A DNA stretch of 64,000 nt, from contig NZ_SGXD01000003.1 of assembly GCF_004216915.1 (NCBI RefSeq), positions 1 to 64,000 on the forward strand, read 5' to 3'. The notes beneath the pieces were generated by a model, which saw only the letters and a list, made by a program, of their open reading frames with translations, was not told the origin of the DNA and made no database searches. A program made the position numbers and the translations under genes. Below, in pieces: positions 1 to 8,961 of the stretch; position 1 is the first letter of the stretch, and every line of letters begins with the position of its first letter. The DNA is from Motilibacter rhizosphaerae. Its GTDB lineage: Bacteria > Actinomycetota > Actinomycetes > Motilibacterales > Motilibacteraceae.

Positions 1-214
1 GCGGGCGACGAGGACAAAACAAATGGCATCTTCCTCGAATAGCACGCTGTTGAGTTCTCAAGAAACGAGCACACACGCTGCCAGCCCTTCCGGGCGTCTT
101 TCGTGGTTGTTGTCGTTGCGAGATCTACATTAGCAGATCCTTTCGCGACTTTCCGCCTCCGAGACCGGCCGCCGGGGGTGACCCCCTGGTGTCCGTTCCT
201 CTCGCGAGGCACGA
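1..214 (-). promoter_or_regulatory. Leader of an rRNA operon lying just left of the window
   Basis: Read on the minus strand, positions 1-66 contain TTGAGAACTCAACAGCGTGC followed by an AT-richer stretch with CCATTTGTTTTG. This order is what I know from the pre-16S leaders of many actinobacteria, where the GAGAACTCAA segment belongs to the processing and antitermination region. No 16S sequence itself is visible, so the mature rRNA should begin left of position 1. A consensus promoter lies about 220 nt upstream. No convincing protein gene is present here; the short open frames have no ribosome site. A 23S leader is the alternative, as a related motif occurs in spacers. Confidence 0.7.
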
Positions 215-220
215 GGAGAA

Positions 221-249
221 AACTTACGCGACTCCCGCAGACCTGTCAA
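221..249 (-). promoter_or_regulatory. Strong housekeeping promoter of the rRNA operon
   Basis: On the minus strand TTGACA (244-249) is followed by a 17-nt spacer and TAAGTT (221-226). This is close to the vegetative sigma consensus, with a perfect -35 box, which is rare in this GC-rich window. Transcription would start near 214 and run left into the rRNA leader. Further promoters may exist downstream, for example around the TAATGT at about 130, but they are weaker. Confidence 0.75.
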
Positions 250-325
250 CTCGGCCTCCGGCAGCCCCTGCGACCGCTCCCCCGGGCATCCTGCTCCCCG
301 CTGGTGGGCGGGGGCAGCGGCGTCG

Positions 326-369
326 CGACCGCCTCGCGCGGTCGTGGGGAGCCGGCCCGCGCACGGGCC
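326..369 (-). terminator. Two GC-rich hairpins between tRNA-Trp and the rRNA promoter
   Basis: CGACCG/CGGTCG (326-344, 7-nt loop) and GGCCCG/CGGGCC (354-369, 4-nt loop) lie 40-90 nt downstream of tRNA-Trp. They could end the tRNA transcript before the rRNA promoter. No U-tract follows, so this is a weak prediction. Confidence 0.3.
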
Positions 370-412
370 CGCAGCAGGAGCTGCGGGCGCGGTGCGGACC
401 TGGTCGTCGGTG

Positions 413-485
<73 letters not shown>

Positions 486-600
486 CCGGCACGGGTGGAC
501 CCGTGCCGCGGCACGCGGGTCCCGCGCGCCGGGGAAGAGCGTACCGCGCCCCTCCCGGTGCTTTCGCACTGCTTTCGCGGCCACGGGGTCTCCTGTCACC

Positions 601-1215
601 ATGACGCAGGCACCCGTGACGCCGGCACCCGTGACGCCGACCTCCCCCACCGCGAGCAGCGAGGACTGGGAGCGCATCGTGCGCGAGCAGCAGCAGCGGG
701 TGTACCGCCTCTCCTACCGGCTCACGGGCAACGCCGCCGACGCGGAGGACCTGACGCACGACGTGTTCGTGCGGATCTTCCGCTCCCTCGACTCCTACAC
801 CGAGGGCAACTTCGACGGCTGGGTCACCCGCATCACGATGAACCTCTTCCGCGACCGGTGGCGCCGGCGCAAGCGGATCCTCATCGAGGCCGTGGCGGAC
901 GACGACCTCGTGGCGCTCGGCACCGCCTCCCCCTCCTCGGAGGACGCGTGGACGGACAGCACCCTCGACGTGGACGTCCGCGCCGCGCTGGCGGCGCTCC
1001 CCCCTGCGTACCGCGACGCCGTCGTGCTCTGCGACGTCGACGGCATGGGCTACGAGCAGGCGGCCGAGGTGCTCGGCGTCAAGCTCGGGACCGTCCGCAG
1101 CCGGCTCCACCGGGGGCGCGCCCTCCTCCGCGAGTCGCTCGCCCACCGCCAGCCGGTGCGCCCGCGCCAGCGCACCCTGCCGTCGCTCCGCCCGGGGGCG
1201 CTCGGCGCCGCCTGA
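601..1215 (+). CDS. sigE: ECF RNA polymerase sigma factor, SigE type
   Basis: A 204-residue extracytoplasmic-function sigma factor that directs RNA polymerase to stress promoters. Region 2 spans about residues 28-95 (QQRVYRLSYRLTGNAADAED, then DVFVRIFRS and a DRWRRR basic patch). Region 4 spans about 130-185, with a helix-turn-helix ending GTVRSRLHRGR. Segments such as AVVLCDVDGMGYEQ and VKLGTVRSR are close to mycobacterial and corynebacterial SigE. The ATG at 601 follows a short leader; the N-terminal 20 residues are Pro/Thr-rich and contain a direct repeat. In the SigE family an anti-sigma gene usually follows, but the next gene is a DNA ligase, so the regulator must be elsewhere or absent. 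Confidence 0.9.
   Translation: MTQAPVTPAPVTPTSPTASSEDWERIVREQQQRVYRLSYRLTGNAADAEDLTHDVFVRIFRSLDSYTEGNFDGWVTRITMNLFRDRWRRRKRILIEAVADDDLVALGTASPSSEDAWTDSTLDVDVRAALAALPPAYRDAVVLCDVDGMGYEQAAEVLGVKLGTVRSRLHRGRALLRESLAHRQPVRPRQRTLPSLRPGALGAA
610..639 (+). repeat. Perfect 15-bp tandem duplication in the sigE 5' end
   Basis: Two identical 15-bp units (610-624 and 625-639) encode APVTP twice at the start of the sigma factor. The unit keeps the frame, so copy-number change would only alter the length of the N-terminal tail. Confidence 0.85.
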
Positions 1216-1262
1216 CGCGCTCCTCCGGGCGAGCGTCGGTGGGCCCTGCCACGATGCGTGGC

Positions 1263-2804
1263 ATGACCACGCTCGCCGCGCTGGTGGCCGCCAGCAGCGC
1301 CGTCGCCGCGACCCGCTCCCGGCGGGAGAAGGGCCGCGTGCTCGAGGCCCTGCTGCGCGAGGTGCTCGCCGGCGGCTCCCCCGAGGACGCGGCCGTCGTG
1401 ACGGCGTACCTCGCCGGGGACGTGCGGCAGCGGGCGACCGGTGTCGGCTGGTCGTCGCTGCGCGCGCTGCCCGCGCCCGCGGAGCGCAGCAGCCTGGACG
1501 TGCTCGACGTGGACGCCGCCGTCGAGGCGCTGAGCACGGAGCGCGGACCGGGGAGCGCCGGTCGGCGGGCCGACCGGCTGGGCTCGCTGCTCTCCGCCGC
1601 CACCGCCGAGGAGCAGGACCTGCTGCGCCGGCTCCTCCTGGGCGAGCTGCGCCAGGGCGCGCTGGAGGCGCAGGTGCTCGAGGCGTGGGCGGCAGCCGCA
1701 GACGCCCCGCTCGAGGAGGTGCGCCGCGCCGCCATGCTCAGCGGCTCGCTGCCCGCCGTCGCGGCCCTCCTCGTCGCCCGCGGACCCGGCGCCCTCGCGG
1801 AGGTGGGACTGGTCCCCGGGCGCGGCGTCCACCCCATGCTCGCGGCGAGCAGCCCGAGCGTCGGCGAGGCCCTGGCCGGCATGGAGCACGGCGCCTCCGT
1901 CGAGGAGAAGATCGACGGCATCCGCGTGCAGGTCCACCGCGACGGCGACGAGGTGGTGGTGCTCAGCCGGACCCTCGACGACCTGACGGGCCGGCTCCCC
2001 GAGGTCGTCGCGCTCGCCCGCGCCCTGCCCGTGGAGCGCGTCGTCCTCGACGGCGAGGCCGTCGCGCTGCGCGACGACGGCCGCCCGCACGCCTTCCAGG
2101 ACACGGCGTCGCGCACGGGGACGCGGACGCCCGGCGGCGGCGACCGCGCGCTCACGCCGGTCTTCTTCGACCTGCTGCACCTCGACGGGCGCGACCTGCT
2201 GGGCGTCCCGCTCGAGGAGCGCCGCGCCGAGCTCGAGCGCGTGGTCCCGGAGGAGCACCGGGTGCGCGCACTGCGCTGGCTCCCGGGCCAGCCGGTGGAC
2301 GCAGCGGAGGGGTTCCTCGCGGCGACGCTCGCCAGGGGGCACGAGGGCGTGGTGGTCAAGGACCTGGCCTCGGCGTACTCCGCGGGGAGGCGCGGCAGCG
2401 CCTGGGTCAAGGTCAAGCCCGTGCACACCCTCGACCTGCTCGTCCTCGGCGCCGAGTGGGGCTCCGGGCGCCGGCGCGGCTGGCTGTCCAACCTCCACCT
2501 CGGCGCGCGCGACCCCGACGGCGGCGCGCCCGTGATGCTCGGCAAGACCTTCAAGGGGCTGACGGACGCGCTGCTCGAGTGGCAGACCGCGGCCCTGCAG
2601 GAGCGTGCCGTGGAGCGCCCCGGGTGGGGCGTCGTCGTCCGCCCCGACCTCGTCGTCGAGATCGCCTTCGACGGCGTGCAGCGCTCGCCGCGCTACCCCG
2701 GGGGCGTGGCGCTGCGCTTCGCCCGGGTCGTGCGCTACCGCGAGGACAAGCAGGCCGCCGAGGCGGACGACCTCGCCGCCGTCCGGGCGCACCTCCCGGG
2801 CTGA
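1263..2804 (+). CDS. ATP-dependent DNA ligase (LigB-like)
   Basis: A 513-residue ATP-dependent DNA ligase, which seals nicks through a lysyl-AMP intermediate. The adenylation motif EEKIDGIRVQ places the catalytic lysine at about residue 216. An N-terminal helical domain (1-190) precedes the nucleotidyltransferase domain (190-390) and an OB-fold (395-510). EGVVVKD and WVKVKP are the later nucleotidyl-transfer motifs. The length and the N-terminal segment match mycobacterial LigB. The ATG at 1263 was preferred over 1254 because the family starts here and because CACGAT lies 7 nt before it, as in a leaderless transcript. This enzyme supplements the NAD-dependent LigA and is normally dispensable. 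Confidence 0.9.
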   Translation: MTTLAALVAASSAVAATRSRREKGRVLEALLREVLAGGSPEDAAVVTAYLAGDVRQRATGVGWSSLRALPAPAERSSLDVLDVDAAVEALSTERGPGSAGRRADRLGSLLSAATAEEQDLLRRLLLGELRQGALEAQVLEAWAAAADAPLEEVRRAAMLSGSLPAVAALLVARGPGALAEVGLVPGRGVHPMLAASSPSVGEALAGMEHGASVEEKIDGIRVQVHRDGDEVVVLSRTLDDLTGRLPEVVALARALPVERVVLDGEAVALRDDGRPHAFQDTASRTGTRTPGGGDRALTPVFFDLLHLDGRDLLGVPLEERRAELERVVPEEHRVRALRWLPGQPVDAAEGFLAATLARGHEGVVVKDLASAYSAGRRGSAWVKVKPVHTLDLLVLGAEWGSGRRRGWLSNLHLGARDPDGGAPVMLGKTFKGLTDALLEWQTAALQERAVERPGWGVVVRPDLVVEIAFDGVQRSPRYPGGVALRFARVVRYREDKQAAEADDLAAVRAHLPG

Positions 2805-2816
2805 CGGCGGGCTGCG

Positions 2817-3644
2817 TCAGCCCCCGGTCGCCGCCCGCAGCACCGCGTCGTTGAAGCCCGGCCACAGCTCCGCCGCCCAGGCCTCGAACGTGCGGTCGGT
2901 GAGGCAGACGCAGGCGACGCCCGCCGCGCGGTCCACCCAGACGTACGTGCCGCTCTGCCCGAAGTGGCCGAAGGTCGCCGGCGACTGCGTCGGACCGGTC
3001 CAGTGCGGCGCCTTGGTGCCGCGGACCTCGACGCCGAGCCCCCAGTCGTTCGGCTCCTGCTTGCCGAAGCCCGGCACGAGGCCGCGCAGCCCGGGGAACT
3101 GCACCGCCGCGAGCTCGGCGGCGGTCGTCGGGTGCAGCAGGGCGGGCCGCAGCAGCTCGGCGGCGAAGGCCGTGAGGTCGCGCACCGTCGAGACCCCGGC
3201 CCGCGCCGCCGAGCCGGGCAGGCTGCTGGCCCGCATGGCGAGCGGGCGCAGCACTCCCTCGGCGAGGTAGTCCGCGAAGGGCATCTCGACCGCGCGCTCC
3301 ACCGCCGCGGCGAGCACCTCGAAGCCGGTGTTGGAGTAGATCCGCCGCACGCCCGGCGCCGCCATCGGGGCCGGGCCCTCGAGCGGGAGCCCGGACGCGT
3401 GCGCGAGCAGGTGGCGCACCGTCGAGCCCGCGGGCCCGGCCGGGTCGTCGAGCGCGAGCGCGCCCTCCTCGACCGCGAGCAGCGTCGCGTACGCCGTGAG
3501 CGGCTTGGTCACGCTCGCCAGCGCGTACGCCCGCTCGAGGTCGCCCTCGGCGGCGAGGATGCCGTCCGGGCCGACGACGGCGACCGCCACGTGCGGGACG
3601 GGCCAGTCGCGGACCTGGGCGAGGACGTCGGGCAGTGCGGGCAC
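2817..3644 (-). CDS. Beta-lactamase-family serine hydrolase
   Basis: A 275-residue serine hydrolase of the class C beta-lactamase/esterase fold. SVTK supplies the S-x-x-K nucleophile motif (about residues 44-47), YSN the second motif, and HFGQSG near residue 222 the HxG-type third motif. No signal peptide or membrane anchor is visible, so it is likely cytoplasmic, as in many esterase EstB-type members. It is convergent with the ligase (12-nt gap). The substrate cannot be told from sequence. Confidence 0.85.
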   Translation of the reverse strand: MPALPDVLAQVRDWPVPHVAVAVVGPDGILAAEGDLERAYALASVTKPLTAYATLLAVEEGALALDDPAGPAGSTVRHLLAHASGLPLEGPAPMAAPGVRRIYSNTGFEVLAAAVERAVEMPFADYLAEGVLRPLAMRASSLPGSAARAGVSTVRDLTAFAAELLRPALLHPTTAAELAAVQFPGLRGLVPGFGKQEPNDWGLGVEVRGTKAPHWTGPTQSPATFGHFGQSGTYVWVDRAAGVACVCLTDRTFEAWAAELWPGFNDAVLRAATGG

Positions 3645-3793
3645 GGCCGCACCCTACGGGGGCTCGCTCCCGGTCCGACCAGTGCCGGGGGACCACGGCG
3701 AGGATGGCGGCGTGCAGGATGACGGCGGGCCGTCCGTGCGTTGCGGAGGGCGAAGGGGGGCACGCCCCCACCCGCTGAGCACGTGGAGGAACC

Positions 3794-4675
3794 GTGGCCC
3801 TGCCCGTCGACGCCCAGGCCGAGTCCGCCGGCTACGCCCACCCGGAGCGCCTGGTGAGCACCGCGTGGCTCGCCGAGCACCTCGGACAGCCCGGGCTCGT
3901 CGTGGTCGAGTCCGACGAGGACGTGCTGCTCTACGACACCGGCCACGTGCCCGGCTCGGTGAAGGTGGACTGGCACACCGAGCTCAACGACCCGGTCACC
4001 CGCGACTACGTCGACGGCGAGCGGTTCGCCGCGCTGATGCGGGCGAAGGGGATCTCGCGCGACTCGACCGTCGTGATCTACGGCGACCGCAACAACTGGT
4101 GGGCGGCGTACGCGCTGTGGGTGTTCACGCTGTTCGGCCACCCGGACGTGCGGCTGCTCGACGGCGGCCGGGCGAAGTGGGCCGCCGAGGGCCGCGAGCT
4201 GACGACAGCGGTGCCGGAGCCGGTCGCTGCGGACTACCCGGTGGTCGAGCGCGACGACAGCCGCGTGCGCGCCTTCAAGGACGACGTGCTGGCGCACCTC
4301 GGCTCCCCGCTGATCGACGTCCGCTCCCCCGGCGAGTACACCGGCGAGCTGCTCCACATGCCCGACTACCCGCAGGAGGGCGCGGTGCGCGGCGGCCACG
4401 TCCCGGGCGCGCGCAACGTCCCGTGGGCGACGGCGGCCGCCGAGGACGCGACCTTCCGTCCGCTCGAGGAGCTGCGGGCGCTCTACGAGGGCGGGGCGGG
4501 GCTCAGCCCCGAGGACGACGTGGTCGTCTACTGCCGCATCGGGGAGCGCTCGTCGCACACGTGGTTCGTGCTGACGCACCTGCTGGGCTACGACCGCGTG
4601 CGCAACTACGACGGCTCGTGGACCGAGTGGGGCAACAGCGTCCGCGTCCCCATCGAGACCGGCTCCGGGCAGTGA
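3794..4675 (+). CDS. sseA: Thiosulfate/3-mercaptopyruvate sulfurtransferase
   Basis: A 293-residue tandem rhodanese. The N-terminal domain (18-140) is inactive and the C-terminal domain (160-290) carries the active-site loop CRIGERS, with the persulfide cysteine at about residue 247. CRIGERS is typical of actinobacterial SseA/CysA-type thiosulfate sulfurtransferases. The GTG start is preceded by GGAGG with good spacing. Its stop overlaps the start of sufE (GTGA at 4672-4675), so the two are translationally coupled and probably deliver sulfane sulfur to Fe-S or other sulfur-transfer pathways. Confidence 0.9.
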   Translation: MALPVDAQAESAGYAHPERLVSTAWLAEHLGQPGLVVVESDEDVLLYDTGHVPGSVKVDWHTELNDPVTRDYVDGERFAALMRAKGISRDSTVVIYGDRNNWWAAYALWVFTLFGHPDVRLLDGGRAKWAAEGRELTTAVPEPVAADYPVVERDDSRVRAFKDDVLAHLGSPLIDVRSPGEYTGELLHMPDYPQEGAVRGGHVPGARNVPWATAAAEDATFRPLEELRALYEGGAGLSPEDDVVVYCRIGERSSHTWFVLTHLLGYDRVRNYDGSWTEWGNSVRVPIETGSGQ

Positions 4676-5097
4676 GCGCGCTGCCCGCGCCGCTCGAGGA
4701 GGTCGTCGAGGACTTCGCGGCGGTCGCGCCGCGCGACCGGCTCCAGCTGCTGCTCGAGATGGGCCAGGAGCTGCCGGCGCTGCCCGAGCGCTTCGCCTCG
4801 CGGGCCGGCATGGAGCAGGTCCAGGAGTGCCAGTCGCCGCTGTTCCTCGCGGTCGAGGTCGAGCAGGCGGGGCCGGTGCACCTGTGGTTCGACGCTCCCG
4901 CCGAGGCACCGACGACCCGCGGCTTCGCCGGCATCCTGCGCACCGGGCTCGAGGGCGCGAGCGCGGAGCAGGTGCTCGCCGTGCCCGACGACTTCTACGT
5001 GCGGCTGGGCCTCGCCGAGCTCGTCAGCCCGCTGCGGCTGCGCGGGATGGCCGCGATGCTCGCCCGGGTGAAGGGCCAGGTGCGCGCGGCCAGCTGA
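4672..5097 (+). CDS. sufE: SufE-family sulfur acceptor
   Basis: A 141-residue SufE-like protein. The family accepts persulfide sulfur on a conserved cysteine and passes it on to Fe-S assembly. [12 protein letters not shown] contains that cysteine at about residue 53. The GTG start lies in a 4-nt overlap with the upstream sulfurtransferase stop, so the pair forms a two-gene unit. There is no sufS or sufBCD nearby. In many actinobacteria this coupled pair stands apart from the suf operon and may work with the rhodanese itself. Confidence 0.9.
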   Translation: MSALPAPLEEVVEDFAAVAPRDRLQLLLEMGQELPALPERFASRAGMEQVQECQSPLFLAVEVEQAGPVHLWFDAPAEAPTTRGFAGILRTGLEGASAEQVLAVPDDFYVRLGLAELVSPLRLRGMAAMLARVKGQVRAAS

Positions 5098-5103
5098 GCG
5101 GGC

Positions 5104-6639
5104 TCAGGCCCGCTCGTGCCGGCCGTGGCTGCGGGACCTGCCACCGCGCAGGTCCAGGAGCCCCAGCAGCAGCGAGAGCACGACGAACGCCGTGGCCACG
5201 AGCAGGCCCCGCTCCAGCGCTCCGGACCAGTCCTTGCCCTTCGACGAGGCCAGCGCGCTGAAGAAGACCGACCCCACGGCCGCGATGCCGAGCGCGGTGC
5301 CGACCCGCTGCCCGGTCTGCAGCACCCCGGACGCGCTGCCGCTGCCCTCGGGCGGCACCTCGGACAGGCTGATCGAGGTGTTCGGCGCGATGACCAGGCC
5401 GCTGCCCACACCGGCGACGAGCAGCGGGACCGCGAGGACCCAGCCGACCTCCTTGCCGCTCGCCGAGCCCAGCAGGAGGTCGGTGGCGACGAGGCCGACG
5501 ACGACGAGGGCGAGCCCGGCGACCACCAGCGGACGGCCGGCCCGGTGCACGAGCTTGCCGCCCACGGCGCTCGCCACGCCCGAGCCGACCGCGAACGGCA
5601 CCTGCGCGAGACCCGCCTCGAGCGCGCTGTAGCCGCGGCCCTGCTGCAGGAACAGCGTGTAGACGAAGAAGATCCCGGTGAAGCCCGCGAAGTAGACCGA
5701 GCCGATCGCGTTGCCCAGCGCGTACGACTTCAGCCGGAAGAGCCCGAGGTCGACCACGGGAGCGCCGCCGCGCCGCGCGTACCTGCGCTCCCAGAGCAGG
5801 AACAGCCCGGCGACCAGCAGCCCGGCCGGCACGAGCAGCCACTTCGCGGCGCCCTTCCACTCGCTCTCCTCGACGAGCGGCAGGAGGACGAGGACCACGG
5901 AGACGCCGAGCAGGACGACGCCGACGGGGTCGAGCGAGCGGCTCCCCCGCTCCTCCGGGCGACCGGGCAGCAGGCGCCAGGCGAACGGCAGGACGACCAG
6001 GCCGATGGGCAGGTTGACGAAGAAGATCCAGCGCCAGCCCTCCGTCGTGCCGAAGGCGCTGATGAGCAGCCCGCCCGCGAGCGGCCCGACCGCGGTGGAC
6101 AGGCCGATGACCGCGCCGAGCATGCCGAACGCCTGGCCGCGCTCCTTCCCGCGGAACAGCTGCTGGATGACGCCGGCGTTCTGCGGGATCACGAGGCCGG
6201 CTGCGGCGCCCTGCAGCAGCCGCGCGCCCGCGAGGGTGCTCGAGGACGGGGCGAGCCCGCAGAGCACCGACGCGAGCGTGAACCCCGCGACGCCGATGAT
6301 GAAGACCAGCCGACGGCCGTACGAGTCGCCCAGCCGTCCGGCCGGGACCAGCAGCAGGCCGAACGCCACCGCGTAGCCCGAGAGCACCCACTGCAGGTCG
6401 CTCGCGCTGGCCGACAGGCCCTTCTGGATGCTCGGCAGGGCGACGTTGACGATGCTGACGTCGAGCAGCGTCATGAACGCCGCGACGAGGCAGACCGCGA
6501 GCGCCCGCCAGCGGCGCGGGTCGCCGGCCTGCTCGCCGCCCCCCTGCTCAGCCGGGCGGGGCTCCTCGGAGCCGGAGCGTGGGGCGGTCTCGGTCGCGGT
6601 CACGACGGCAGGTGTGCCCCGCGGAGCCCCGCTTTGCAC
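5104..6639 (-). CDS. MFS drug exporter, DHA2 (14-TM, EmrB/QacA) family
   Basis: A 511-residue major facilitator with about 14 hydrophobic segments. Motif A-like GRLGDSYGRR lies after TM2 and the TM1 region reads FMTLLDVSIVNVALPSI, typical of proton-driven DHA2 exporters of drugs and dyes. The N-terminal 45 residues are charged and cytoplasmic. The GTG at 6639 starts the open frame; an in-frame GTG at 6603 is an equal candidate, and neither has a strong ribosome site. It follows the 6643-7314 gene by 3 nt, so it is the last gene of a three-gene minus-strand operon with the DMT permease. It is convergent with sufE. Confidence 0.88.
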   Translation of the reverse strand: MQSGAPRGTPAVVTATETAPRSGSEEPRPAEQGGGEQAGDPRRWRALAVCLVAAFMTLLDVSIVNVALPSIQKGLSASASDLQWVLSGYAVAFGLLLVPAGRLGDSYGRRLVFIIGVAGFTLASVLCGLAPSSSTLAGARLLQGAAAGLVIPQNAGVIQQLFRGKERGQAFGMLGAVIGLSTAVGPLAGGLLISAFGTTEGWRWIFFVNLPIGLVVLPFAWRLLPGRPEERGSRSLDPVGVVLLGVSVVLVLLPLVEESEWKGAAKWLLVPAGLLVAGLFLLWERRYARRGGAPVVDLGLFRLKSYALGNAIGSVYFAGFTGIFFVYTLFLQQGRGYSALEAGLAQVPFAVGSGVASAVGGKLVHRAGRPLVVAGLALVVVGLVATDLLLGSASGKEVGWVLAVPLLVAGVGSGLVIAPNTSISLSEVPPEGSGSASGVLQTGQRVGTALGIAAVGSVFFSALASSKGKDWSGALERGLLVATAFVVLSLLLGLLDLRGGRSRSHGRHERA

Positions 6640-6642
6640 CAG

Positions 6643-7314
6643 TCACGGCGCGATCGGGCTCTGTGGCACCCGCCACTCGAGGCGGGCGTCGCGCTGCTCG
6701 CGCACCCGGGCGTACGCGGGGGCGCGGAAGCGCGACATCGCGCCGTCGGCCGTCAGGCCGGGAGGCGCGTGCCGAACCGCGTCGTACGCGTCAGCGGGGT
6801 CCTCGTCGGCGGCGAGCAGGGCGCCGAGGCGCAGCACGGCGTACGGCTCGAACGGTCCGCGCCCGAGCGCGGCGGCGAGCACGAAGCTCGTGGGTGTCTG
6901 GTCCTCGGCCACCGCCGCCAGCGTCACCCGGCCCTGCGGGCTGCCGTAGCTCGCCAGCGAGGAGTACGCGCCGGCGGTGTCGCGGCGCGGGGCCAGCAGG
7001 TGCCGGCTGAGCGCACCGAGCCCGGCCGTGGCCAGGAGCAGGTCGACCGGTCCGCCCGCGCCGGGCACGCGGACCGCGAGACCGAGCACGTCGGGCACCG
7101 GTCCCGGCAGCCCGACCGAGCGCGAGAGCCGGACCACCGCGGGCGCGCTGCCGGTCGCGTCGAGCCACGCCACGCCCCAGGGCTGCGCGAGCGGCAGCCG
7201 GTCGAGGACGGCGACGTACGTGTCCCCGGAGGGGTGCATGGGACGCCCGCCGCGCAGGACGGACACCCTGGCGAGGGCGCTCCCGACGGCGGACCCGAGC
7301 TGCGTCAGGGCCAT
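6643..7314 (-). CDS. Conserved actinobacterial protein of unknown function
   Basis: A 223-residue soluble protein. I recognise the pattern MHPSGD...VVRLSRSVGLPGPVPDVLGLAVR from actinobacterial proteins that are sometimes labelled phosphodiesterase, but I see no catalytic motif that would support that label. There is no signal peptide and no membrane segment. It sits between two exporter genes with gaps of 9 and 3 nt, so it is co-transcribed with them. A role linked to export or to handling of a hydrophobic compound is only an inference from position. Confidence 0.7.
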   Translation of the reverse strand: MALTQLGSAVGSALARVSVLRGGRPMHPSGDTYVAVLDRLPLAQPWGVAWLDATGSAPAVVRLSRSVGLPGPVPDVLGLAVRVPGAGGPVDLLLATAGLGALSRHLLAPRRDTAGAYSSLASYGSPQGRVTLAAVAEDQTPTSFVLAAALGRGPFEPYAVLRLGALLAADEDPADAYDAVRHAPPGLTADGAMSRFRAPAYARVREQRDARLEWRVPQSPIAP

Positions 7315-7323
7315 GGCGGGGAC

Positions 7324-8286
7324 CTACCCCGCGACGGCCCCCGCACCCGCGGGCTCGGGGAGGGCCGGCTGCGGGTCGCGCAGCTCGTCGACGCGGACGA
7401 GCACGACACCGGCGAGCAGGACGGCGCCGCCGACCAGCTGGACGGGGGCGGGCAGCTGGCCGAGCAGCAGCCAGGCGAAGGCCACGGCGAAGAGCACTTC
7501 GCTGAGCCCGATGAAGGACGCGAGGCGCGGGCCGAGCAGCCGCGCCCCGGCGATGCCCGTCGCGTAGGCCAGCGCGGCGGCGACCACGGCCAGCCCGAGC
7601 ACGGGGACGAGAGGCGGGACCGCGTGCGACAGCAGCTCGACCGAGCGGGTGGACGCGTGCAGCCGGGGGTGCCCGGTCGCCCCCGCCGCCAGCAGGACCA
7701 GCGCGCCGACGCCCAGGCCGCCCCACGCGAGGACCACCGGCGGCAGGTCCTCGGGCTGCTCGGCGGAGCGGACGAAGTAGACCGCCAGTCCGACCGCGGC
7801 TCCCAGTCCCCACAGGACGCCGACCGGGTCGAGCCGCACTCCCCCGCCGAGGTCGAGCACGAGGGCGAGCCCGACCAGCGCCAGCGCGGCGCCGGCACCG
7901 GTGAGCCGCCGCGGGCGCTGCCCGTGGCGCAGCCACATCCAGCCGACGACGAGCAGGATCCCGAGGTACTCGAGGAGCAGCGCCACCCCGACGCCCAGCC
8001 GGGGCACGGCGCCGAAGTAGCACAGCTGCGCCGCCGCGACGGCGAGCACGCCGTAGCCGACGACGGCCCCGGCCGAGCGGCGCAGCCCGGCGACGCCGCT
8101 GCGCAACTCGCGCAGCGCGAAGGGCGTGAGCACGACGAAGGCGACGAGCAGCCGAGCGCTGACCGCGGCCGCCGGTGTCCAGCCCGCGTCGAGCAGCGAG
8201 GTCGCGAAGGAGCCCGAGCTGCCGAAGCTCGCGCCCGAGAGCAGCGCCAGCCACAGGCCGGTGCCACGGGAGCTCGAGCCGGGCAT
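7324..8286 (-). CDS. DMT-superfamily permease (EamA type)
   Basis: A 320-residue protein with about ten hydrophobic segments in two repeated EamA halves, starting LALLSGASFGSSGSFATSLL. EamA proteins move small metabolites, often outward. The ATG at 8286 was chosen because the longer frame to 8358 adds a charged tail that overlaps the divergent promoter. It is the first gene of the minus-strand operon that ends with the DHA2 exporter and is divergent from a CGNR zinc-finger gene 101 nt away, which may regulate it. Confidence 0.85.
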   Translation of the reverse strand: MPGSSSRGTGLWLALLSGASFGSSGSFATSLLDAGWTPAAAVSARLLVAFVVLTPFALRELRSGVAGLRRSAGAVVGYGVLAVAAAQLCYFGAVPRLGVGVALLLEYLGILLVVGWMWLRHGQRPRRLTGAGAALALVGLALVLDLGGGVRLDPVGVLWGLGAAVGLAVYFVRSAEQPEDLPPVVLAWGGLGVGALVLLAAGATGHPRLHASTRSVELLSHAVPPLVPVLGLAVVAAALAYATGIAGARLLGPRLASFIGLSEVLFAVAFAWLLLGQLPAPVQLVGGAVLLAGVVLVRVDELRDPQPALPEPAGAGAVAG

Positions 8287-8315
8287 GAGATCCTCCGACG
8301 GCGGGGTTGCCGAGA

Positions 8316-8350
8316 GCGTCACGACCGTGGCGGGCCGACGCCCGTGACGC
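8316..8350. promoter_or_regulatory. Inverted repeat in the divergent permease/CGNR promoter region
   Basis: GCGTCACG (8316-8323) and CGTGACGC (8343-8350) form 8-bp arms separated by 19 nt. The repeat lies between the two divergent starts, where an operator for the CGNR protein would be expected. No experimental link is known. Confidence 0.4.
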
Positions 8351-8387
8351 GCCGCCACCGTAGGTCTGCCGCGAGTAAGGAGTCAAG

Positions 8388-8927
8388 GTGGTTTTCGCCC
8401 ATGACACCGAGATGGCGCTGGCCTCGGCGGCGGAGCTCGTCAACACCGCGCACAGCGAGCCCGACGGCCTCGCGGACCTCGCCGACCTGGAGCGCTACGT
8501 CACGTCCTGGGGCTTCACCGGCGACCGCACCCACGACGAGGACGAGCTGAGCGCCGTCCGCGAGCTGCGCCCCCGCCTCGAGCGGCTGTGGGACGCCCCC
8601 GAGGACGAGGCGGTCGAGCTCGTCAACGCCCTGCTCGCCGAGGCGCGCGCCCTGCCGCAGCTCGTCCGGCACGACGGCTGGGACTACCACCTGCACGCGA
8701 CCTCGCCGCACGCCCCGCTCGCCGACCGCATGGCCGTCGAGGCCGCGATGGCGTTCGTCGACGTGATCCGCATGGGCGAGATGCCGCGGCTGCGCCGGTG
8801 CGCCGCCGCGGACTGCGACGACGTGCTCGTCGACCTGTCGAAGAACCGCTCGCGCCGCTTCTGCGACGTGACGTGCTCGAACCGGACGAACGTGGCGGCC
8901 TACCGCGCGAGGCGCGCCGCTCGGTAG
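8388..8927 (+). CDS. CGNR zinc-finger (ABATE-domain) regulator
   Basis: A 179-residue protein with an N-terminal ABATE-like domain (1-130) and a C-terminal CGNR treble-clef finger. The cysteine pattern CAAADCDDVLVDLSKN then RRFCDVTCSNR provides four zinc ligands; the usual C-G-N-R element reads C-S-N-R here. Family members are thought to be stress-related DNA-binding regulators. The GTG start follows AAGGAG. It is divergent from an efflux operon, its most likely target. The 3' end lies in a short tandem repeat that includes the stop codon. Confidence 0.85.
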   Translation: MVFAHDTEMALASAAELVNTAHSEPDGLADLADLERYVTSWGFTGDRTHDEDELSAVRELRPRLERLWDAPEDEAVELVNALLAEARALPQLVRHDGWDYHLHATSPHAPLADRMAVEAAMAFVDVIRMGEMPRLRRCAAADCDDVLVDLSKNRSRRFCDVTCSNRTNVAAYRARRAAR

Positions 8928-8960
8928 GGCGCGAGGCGCGCCGCTCGGCAGGGCGCGAGG
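8905..8960 (+). repeat. 24-bp tandem repeat across the CGNR stop codon
   Basis: Two 24-bp units (8905-8928 and 8929-8952, one mismatch) plus 8 nt of a third. The first unit holds the last codons and the TAG stop of the CGNR gene. The duplication extends to the stop of the convergent kinase gene at 8962. It looks like a slippage product and could also form GC-rich stems between the converging genes. Confidence 0.8.
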
Positions 8961-8961
8961 G

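Noticed and set aside
3496-4671. Plus-strand frame joined upstream to sufE
   Set aside because: It reads through the rhodanese gene in another frame. The GTG in the GTGA overlap gives a normal SufE.
5116-8550. 1144-codon open frame on the plus strand
   Set aside because: It runs antisense through three membrane-protein and unknown genes, has repetitive Arg/Glu/Asp-rich composition and no family features. It is a GC-rich shadow frame.
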